From: Chloroflexota bacterium
Lineage (GTDB): Bacteria; Chloroflexota; Anaerolineae; UBA1429
Direction of reading: 5' to 3'
Length of the DNA: 10,475 nt
NCBI GenBank assembly: GCA_014360745.1
Contig: JACIWY010000096.1
Location: forward strand, 1 to 10,475
Every line of letters begins with the position of its first letter. The first letter of the stretch is position 1. Under the pieces are notes generated by a model that was not told the DNA's origin, searched no databases, and saw only the letters and a list, made by a program, of their open reading frames with translations. The translations under genes and the position numbers were made by a program. Of the stretch, positions 7,010-10,475 are shown piece after piece.

Positions 7010-8169
7010 ACGATCAATTTCTCGGTTATCCCCGGCCCGACGGCGCGGTTGGTGTGCGCAACTTGGTCGCCGTGATCCCCACCTGCGGTTGTTCCTTGCA
7101 CGCGGCTATGACCATCGCGCGACAGGTGCCCGGCGCTGCCCTGATCGACTATAGCGAGGGATGTGGCGAGACTCAAGTCGATACGGAGCTGCATACTCAG
7201 ATCCTTGCCCAGTATGCTCGGCACCCCAACGTTATCGGTAGCATTGTTGTCAGCCTGGGGTGTGAGACGTTGAACGCCAGTGACCTCGCCGCGCGGGCCG
7301 CTCAAGGGTGGGCACCCAGCGAGCTATTGGTCATTCAGCAGGAGGGCGGCACGCGGCGCACGGTCCAAAAGGGGGTGGCCCTGGCCCGCCGGATGTTGGC
7401 CTCCGTGGCGGGGCAGGAGCGTATCTCGTGTCCCGTCTCGGCGTTGACCATCGGCCTGGAGTGTGGAGGCTCTGACGCCACCTCGGGGATGGCCGCCAAT
7501 CCTTCCATGGGCACTTTTAGCGATTTGTTGGTGGCGCAGGGTGCGCGGGTGATCCTGGCCGAAACCAGCGAGTTGTTGGGCGCCGAGCATGTGCTCGTCA
7601 AGCGCGCGGCCACGCCGGAGGTTGCCCGGCGCCTGTTGGACACCATCGCCGCCTGTGAGCGATTCTTGAAATCGACGGGCGAGGATTTCGTCGGCAAACA
7701 GCCCAGCCCGGGCAACATCCGCGGCGGAATTACTACCGTGGAAGAGAAGGCTTTGGGTGACGTGCTCAAAGGGGGTAGCTCGCCCATCGTGGACGTATTG
7801 CGTTATGCCCAGCCGCCGAGGGTGCCAGGGCTGTCTTTTATGGATACGCCGGGCAACGATCTAGCTTCCGTCAGTGGGCTGGTGGGCGCAGGGGCGCAGA
7901 TCGTCGTCTTTACCACCGGCCGGGGCAACCCCATGGGCAACGCCATCGCGCCGGTGATCAAGGTCACTGGCAACGCCCATACCTACGCCCGCATGGGCGA
8001 TGACATCGACATCGACGCCAGCACCGTGATCAGCGGAAAGGAGACGATCGAGCAGGTGGGCAGGCGCATCTATGAGCTGACGTTGCGCGTCGCCTCTGGC
8101 GAACAGCCGGCCGCGGAGATTCTGGGCCATCAAGAGTTCCTGCTCGTGCGCACTGGGCCGGTGTACTGA
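7006..8169 (+). CDS. UxaA-family dehydratase, large subunit (altronate dehydratase or sulfolactate sulfo-lyase type)
   Basis: This 387-residue cytosolic protein matches the C-terminal catalytic part of UxaA/GarD (PF04295). Enzymes of this family remove water from sugar acids such as D-altronate to give 2-keto-3-deoxy acids, or release sulfite from sulfolactate (SuyB). Motifs in order are GYPRPDGAVGVRN (7-19), CGCS (27-30), GCGE (52-55), LGCE (84-87), ECGGSDATSGMAANP (152-166), ETSELLGAE (186-194), FTTGRGNPMG (302-311) and MGDDIDIDAS (330-339). The conserved Cys residues probably bind the iron or Fe-S cofactor known in the family. Together with the small subunit, the complete enzyme of about 480 residues has the size of fused UxaA. 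No uronate isomerase, oxidoreductase or KDG kinase gene lies nearby to fix the pathway. The family is certain; the substrate is not. Confidence 0.88.
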   Translation: MNDQFLGYPRPDGAVGVRNLVAVIPTCGCSLHAAMTIARQVPGAALIDYSEGCGETQVDTELHTQILAQYARHPNVIGSIVVSLGCETLNASDLAARAAQGWAPSELLVIQQEGGTRRTVQKGVALARRMLASVAGQERISCPVSALTIGLECGGSDATSGMAANPSMGTFSDLLVAQGARVILAETSELLGAEHVLVKRAATPEVARRLLDTIAACERFLKSTGEDFVGKQPSPGNIRGGITTVEEKALGDVLKGGSSPIVDVLRYAQPPRVPGLSFMDTPGNDLASVSGLVGAGAQIVVFTTGRGNPMGNAIAPVIKVTGNAHTYARMGDDIDIDASTVISGKETIEQVGRRIYELTLRVASGEQPAAEILGHQEFLLVRTGPVY

Positions 8170-8171
8170 CG

Positions 8172-8693
8172 ATGGACATCCTCTTGCAGGCGCTGCTCAT
8201 TTTCGTGTTACGAGTGCTTGGCATTAGCGTCAGTACGTTGGCCACCACGCTCACGGTGCGCGGCAACAAGGCCGGCGCCATCGCGGCGGGAAGTGTGGGG
8301 GCTTTGGTGTATGTGTTGGCCATCGCCCCTGTGGTGACCAACTTGAACCGTGTCCCCTACCTCGTGGCTTATGTGGCGGGTTTTGCCGTGGGCACCTGGG
8401 TGGGGATGATGATGGAGCAACGCATGGCCTTGGGCTATGCCGAGGTGCGCATCATCTCCAGCGAACGGTATGATCAAGTGGCCGAAGCCATCCGCCAGGC
8501 CGGCTATGGCGTGACCCAGCTCGTAGGGCAGGGGCGAGATCGGGCTGTGGGCATCTTGGAGATCATCGTCCCGCGCCGGCGGGTGGCGGAGGTGACTCGG
8601 CTGGCCGAGTCTATCGATGGCAACGTCATCGTCTCGGTCTCGGAGGCGCGCACCGTCCAGCGGGCCTACTGGCGGCCGGATCGACGGATCTGA
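8172..8693 (+). CDS. UPF0316 membrane protein (DUF5698 + DUF2179)
   Basis: This 173-residue protein has three likely membrane helices (about 3-24, 34-56 and 62-80), then a soluble domain of about 80 residues (88-165) of the DUF2179 type. The loop between helices 1 and 2 carries STLATTLTVRGNK, a pattern typical of UPF0316 proteins. The soluble domain begins near YAEVRIISSERYDQVAEAIR and includes a G-rich turn (GYGVTQLVGQGRDRAVGI), as in family members. The molecular function of this family is not established to my knowledge. The gene begins only two bases after the dehydratase stop codon and has no strong Shine-Dalgarno of its own, so it is probably translated by coupling. The link to a sugar-acid dehydratase may be accidental. 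Confidence 0.8.
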   Translation: MDILLQALLIFVLRVLGISVSTLATTLTVRGNKAGAIAAGSVGALVYVLAIAPVVTNLNRVPYLVAYVAGFAVGTWVGMMMEQRMALGYAEVRIISSERYDQVAEAIRQAGYGVTQLVGQGRDRAVGILEIIVPRRRVAEVTRLAESIDGNVIVSVSEARTVQRAYWRPDRRI

Positions 8694-8709
8694 TCGGCGC
8701 CTTGTGCCT

Positions 8710-9006
8710 ATGGCTGTGCCTACGGATACGCCCTCCCCCACGCCGACATCTCGACCGAGCGATACCCCCGCCCCGACGATGACGCCTGGCGAAACCCCAT
8801 CGCTCACCGATACCGGCGTGCCCACGGCGACCTTTACCGCGATACAAGGGGGCCCGTCGGCCACGCCGGCTATAAGCCTAACCAGGGGCGCGGCGGTGGC
8901 CGATTCCCGGCCTTGGGCGAGCCGCGTGCGGCCCCTCCTGGGCTTTGGGGTGTTGTTGCTGATCGTCGGCTTTATCGCCGGGATGCGCCTGGCGCGACGT
9001 GGTTAA
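8710..9006 (+). CDS. Small Thr/Pro-rich protein with C-terminal membrane anchor
   Basis: This 98-residue hypothetical protein falls into two parts. The first, about 55 residues, is low-complexity and rich in Thr, Pro and Ser (e.g. PTDTPSPTPTSRPSDTP), like linkers common in Chloroflexota surface proteins. The second has one C-terminal hydrophobic helix (LLGFGVLLLIVGFIAGM) followed by the basic tail RLARRG. There is no N-terminal signal peptide, so it would be tail-anchored. Alternatively the true gene is an exported protein whose signal was lost. The start is uncertain: ATG 8710, or GTG 8704 two codons earlier. Neither has a clear ribosome site. The same frame is open from 8617 but that part overlaps the UPF0316 gene. 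It sits 16 bases after that gene, so it may be the last gene of the cluster. The function is unknown. Confidence 0.55.
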   Translation: MAVPTDTPSPTPTSRPSDTPAPTMTPGETPSLTDTGVPTATFTAIQGGPSATPAISLTRGAAVADSRPWASRVRPLLGFGVLLLIVGFIAGMRLARRG

Positions 9007-9021
9007 AGAGAGCGCCGAGAT

Positions 9022-9049
9022 TTGACGGATCTTGCTCAATACGTATACT
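9022..9049 (+). promoter_or_regulatory. Strong sigma70 promoter of the alanine tRNA pair
   Basis: TTGACG (9022-9027), a 16-base spacer and TATACT (9044-9049) match consensus at five of six positions in each box. The predicted start near 9056 is about ten bases before the first mature tRNA. Confidence 0.75.
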
Positions 9050-9065
9050 TGATCTTTGCGGACGC

Positions 9066-9138
9066 GGGGCTGTAGCTCAGCCGGGAGAGCGCATCAATCG
9101 CACTGATGAGGTCAGGGGTTCGAATCCCCTCAGCTCCA
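9066..9138 (+). tRNA. tRNA-Ala (anticodon CGC)
   Basis: A complete 73-base cloverleaf. The acceptor stem GGGGCTG pairs with CAGCTCC and includes the G3-U70 wobble pair, the classic alanine identity element. The D arm is GCTC/GAGC. The anticodon stem CATCA/TGATG holds loop ATCGCAC with anticodon CGC, which reads GCG. The T arm is AGGGG/CCCCT with TTCGAAT. The discriminator base is A and CCA is not encoded. It is followed 52 bases later by a second alanine tRNA. Confidence 0.97.
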
Positions 9139-9190
9139 TCGCCCCTTTCGCATGGATAAGCTGGGGCCAGACGGATTTACCAACCTATAA

Positions 9191-9264
<74 letters not shown>

Positions 9265-9272
9265 TTTTCGAC

Positions 9273-9316
9273 AAGCCCCCTTCGTCTTGGGACGGAGGAG
9301 GCTTTTGTGTTTTTTG
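9273..9316 (+). terminator. Rho-independent terminator after the tRNA pair
   Basis: A 14-bp stem (AAGCCCCCTTCGTC, loop TTGG, GACGGAGGAGGCTT) has one C-A mismatch and one G-U pair. It is followed by TTTTGTGTTTTTT (counting the last two stem bases). It begins ten bases after the second tRNA and should end that transcript, separating it from the CapA-like gene. Confidence 0.88.
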
Positions 9317-9370
9317 TGCCCTTTTGGGCATTTGTGGACATCCGCCCTTGCCCAGGGCCACCCCGCAACG

Positions 9371-9397
9371 TTGTGGTTGGCTACAGATTGCTACAAT
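9371..9397 (+). promoter_or_regulatory. Weak candidate promoter for the CapA-like gene
   Basis: TTGTGG (9371-9376) and TACAAT (9392-9397) are separated by 15 bases, which is short. The -10 box is good and the -35 box weak. It lies about 70 bases before the start codon. Nothing else of note is visible between the tRNA terminator and the gene except a short TGCCC-TTTT-GGGCA hairpin near 9317-9330. Confidence 0.3.
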
Positions 9398-9466
9398 CCC
9401 GAGTGAAGAACCCGCTCCCTGGGGCCTACCTGCTCCCGGATTATACACAAAAGAGGCGATGCTGCC

Positions 9467-10475
9467 ATGAAGAACAAGGGGCTTGTATGCGGGCTTGGCT
9501 TTCTAGTGATCACCTCTTTGGCTGGGCTGGCTTGCGGGCAGGCCAACGTGGGTGAGAGCCCGCAGCCCACTCCGTACCCACCCTCGCAACCGTCGCCATC
9601 CGGCGATCTGGTGAACATATTCCTGTGTGGCGACGTCATGACGGGAAGGGGCATCGATCAAATATTGCCCCATGCCGGCAACCCCTTCCTCTATGAGCCG
9701 TTCGTGAGGAGCGCCCAAGACTATGTAGAGCTCGCCGAGCGGGCTCATGGCCCGATTCCGAGGCCGGTCGACTTTGCCTATATATGGGGGGATGCCCTCG
9801 CGGAGTTTGATCGCCTGGCGCCGGATGTCAAGATCATCAACCTAGAGACGAGCATTACCCAAAGCGATGACTATTGGGCAGACAAAGGTATACATTATAG
9901 GATGCACCCCGAAAATATCCCCTGCCTGACGGCCGCCGGCATAAATTGCTGCGCCCTGGCCAACAATCACGTCCTCGATTGGGGGTATGCGGGCCTTGTC
10001 GAGACGTTGGAGACGCTAGAGAAAGCGAACATCGAGAGCGCGGGGGCAGGGCGTAACCTGCAGGAGGCGGAAGAGCCGGCGGTGATAGAGGTCGCGGGGA
10101 GGGGTAGGGTCCTTGTATTCTCGTACGGCACCCCTTCAAGCGGGATCCCTCTTTCCTGGGCCGCGTCTGAAACCATGCCGGGCGTGAATCTGTTAAGGGA
10201 TTTGTCCGCCGAGTCGCTCCAATGGGTCAAGCGCCAAGTGGACAAGGTGAAACGAGAGAGCGATATCGTCGTGTGCTCGATCCATTGGGGGAGCAATTGG
10301 GGATACGAGATCCCCATCGAACATGTGCGCTTCGCCCATGGGCTCATCGATGAGGCGGGCGTGGATGTAATCCATGGCCATTCCTCCCATCATGTGAAGG
10401 GCATCGAAGTGTATAAAGGCAAGCCCATCCTCTATGGCTGTGGCGATTTGATCAATGACTATGAAGGGATCGGCG
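9467..10475 (+). CDS. CapA-family (PGA_cap) exported protein, 3'-truncated by window end
   Basis: The first 336 residues of a CapA/PgsA-like protein (PF09587, metallophosphatase fold) are present and the gene runs off the window. Its N-terminus has a signal peptide (KNK, then a hydrophobic stretch) with a probable but imperfect lipobox, GLAC, and Cys at 23. A Pro/Ser-rich spacer (31-45) follows. Family motifs are intact: GDVMTGRG (55-62), NLETSIT (125-131), ALANNHVLDWG (163-173), HWGSNWGYE (273-281) and GHSSHH (304-309). Known members act in poly-gamma-glutamate capsule synthesis or are cell-surface proteins of unclear role. No pgsB or pgsC partner is visible here, so capsule synthesis is not supported. 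The start at 9467 follows AGAGG (9452-9456). Its codon use is unlike the genes to the left: 7 of 13 Arg codons are AGG and 6 of 25 Ile codons are ATA. Confidence 0.88.
   Translation, partial: MKNKGLVCGLGFLVITSLAGLACGQANVGESPQPTPYPPSQPSPSGDLVNIFLCGDVMTGRGIDQILPHAGNPFLYEPFVRSAQDYVELAERAHGPIPRPVDFAYIWGDALAEFDRLAPDVKIINLETSITQSDDYWADKGIHYRMHPENIPCLTAAGINCCALANNHVLDWGYAGLVETLETLEKANIESAGAGRNLQEAEEPAVIEVAGRGRVLVFSYGTPSSGIPLSWAASETMPGVNLLRDLSAESLQWVKRQVDKVKRESDIVVCSIHWGSNWGYEIPIEHVRFAHGLIDEAGVDVIHGHSSHHVKGIEVYKGKPILYGCGDLINDYEGIG

Overview
This is a GC-rich bacterial window that reads most like a member of the Chloroflexota (Anaerolineae-like). The lineage is inferred from style, not from a marker gene. 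The clues are Thr/Pro-rich 'TPSPTPT' linkers, a lipoprotein joining carboxypeptidase-regulatory-like repeats to a DUF4015-type putative glycosidase, a two-subunit UxaA-type dehydratase, and a UPF0316/DUF2179 membrane protein. No mobile element, CRISPR array, phage module or defence system is visible.

Left part (1-4214): a cupin-type D-lyxose/D-mannose isomerase gene (minus) and a family GH4 alpha-galactosidase-type gene (plus) diverge from a short region. Their predicted sigma70 promoters physically interleave there, with a tandem heptamer at the predicted GH4 transcription start. Downstream of GH4, and probably on the same transcript, are a monofunctional biotin-protein ligase (no DNA-binding domain) and an EntS-like MFS exporter. 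The isomerase and GH4 suggest intracellular use of a galactoside and of mannose, lyxose or fructose-type sugars. The ligase and transporter look like unrelated passengers.

Middle (4228-9006): a long lipoprotein gene (minus) carries about five beta-sandwich repeats and a C-terminal putative glycosyl hydrolase. It diverges from a compact four-gene plus-strand cluster: small (SAF) and large subunits of a UxaA/SuyAB-type dehydratase with a 4-base overlap, then a UPF0316 membrane protein 2 bases later, then a small Thr/Pro-rich protein with a C-terminal membrane anchor. Back-to-back sigma70-like promoters sit between the two units. An interrupted inverted repeat brackets the promoter of the dehydratase cluster.

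Right part (9007-10475): a strong promoter drives two tandem alanine tRNAs (anticodons CGC and GGC) that differ only in the anticodon arm and one D-loop base. They end at a clear intrinsic terminator. Beyond it starts a CapA-family (PGA_cap, metallophosphatase-like) exported, probably lipid-anchored protein, cut by the window end. Its arginine and isoleucine codon use differs sharply from the genes to the left, which makes the tRNA locus a candidate boundary of acquired DNA.

Nothing here is clearly a new biological system. The points most worth checking are the tRNA-flanking codon shift, the interleaved promoters, the true substrate of the split dehydratase, and the DUF4015 lipoprotein architecture.
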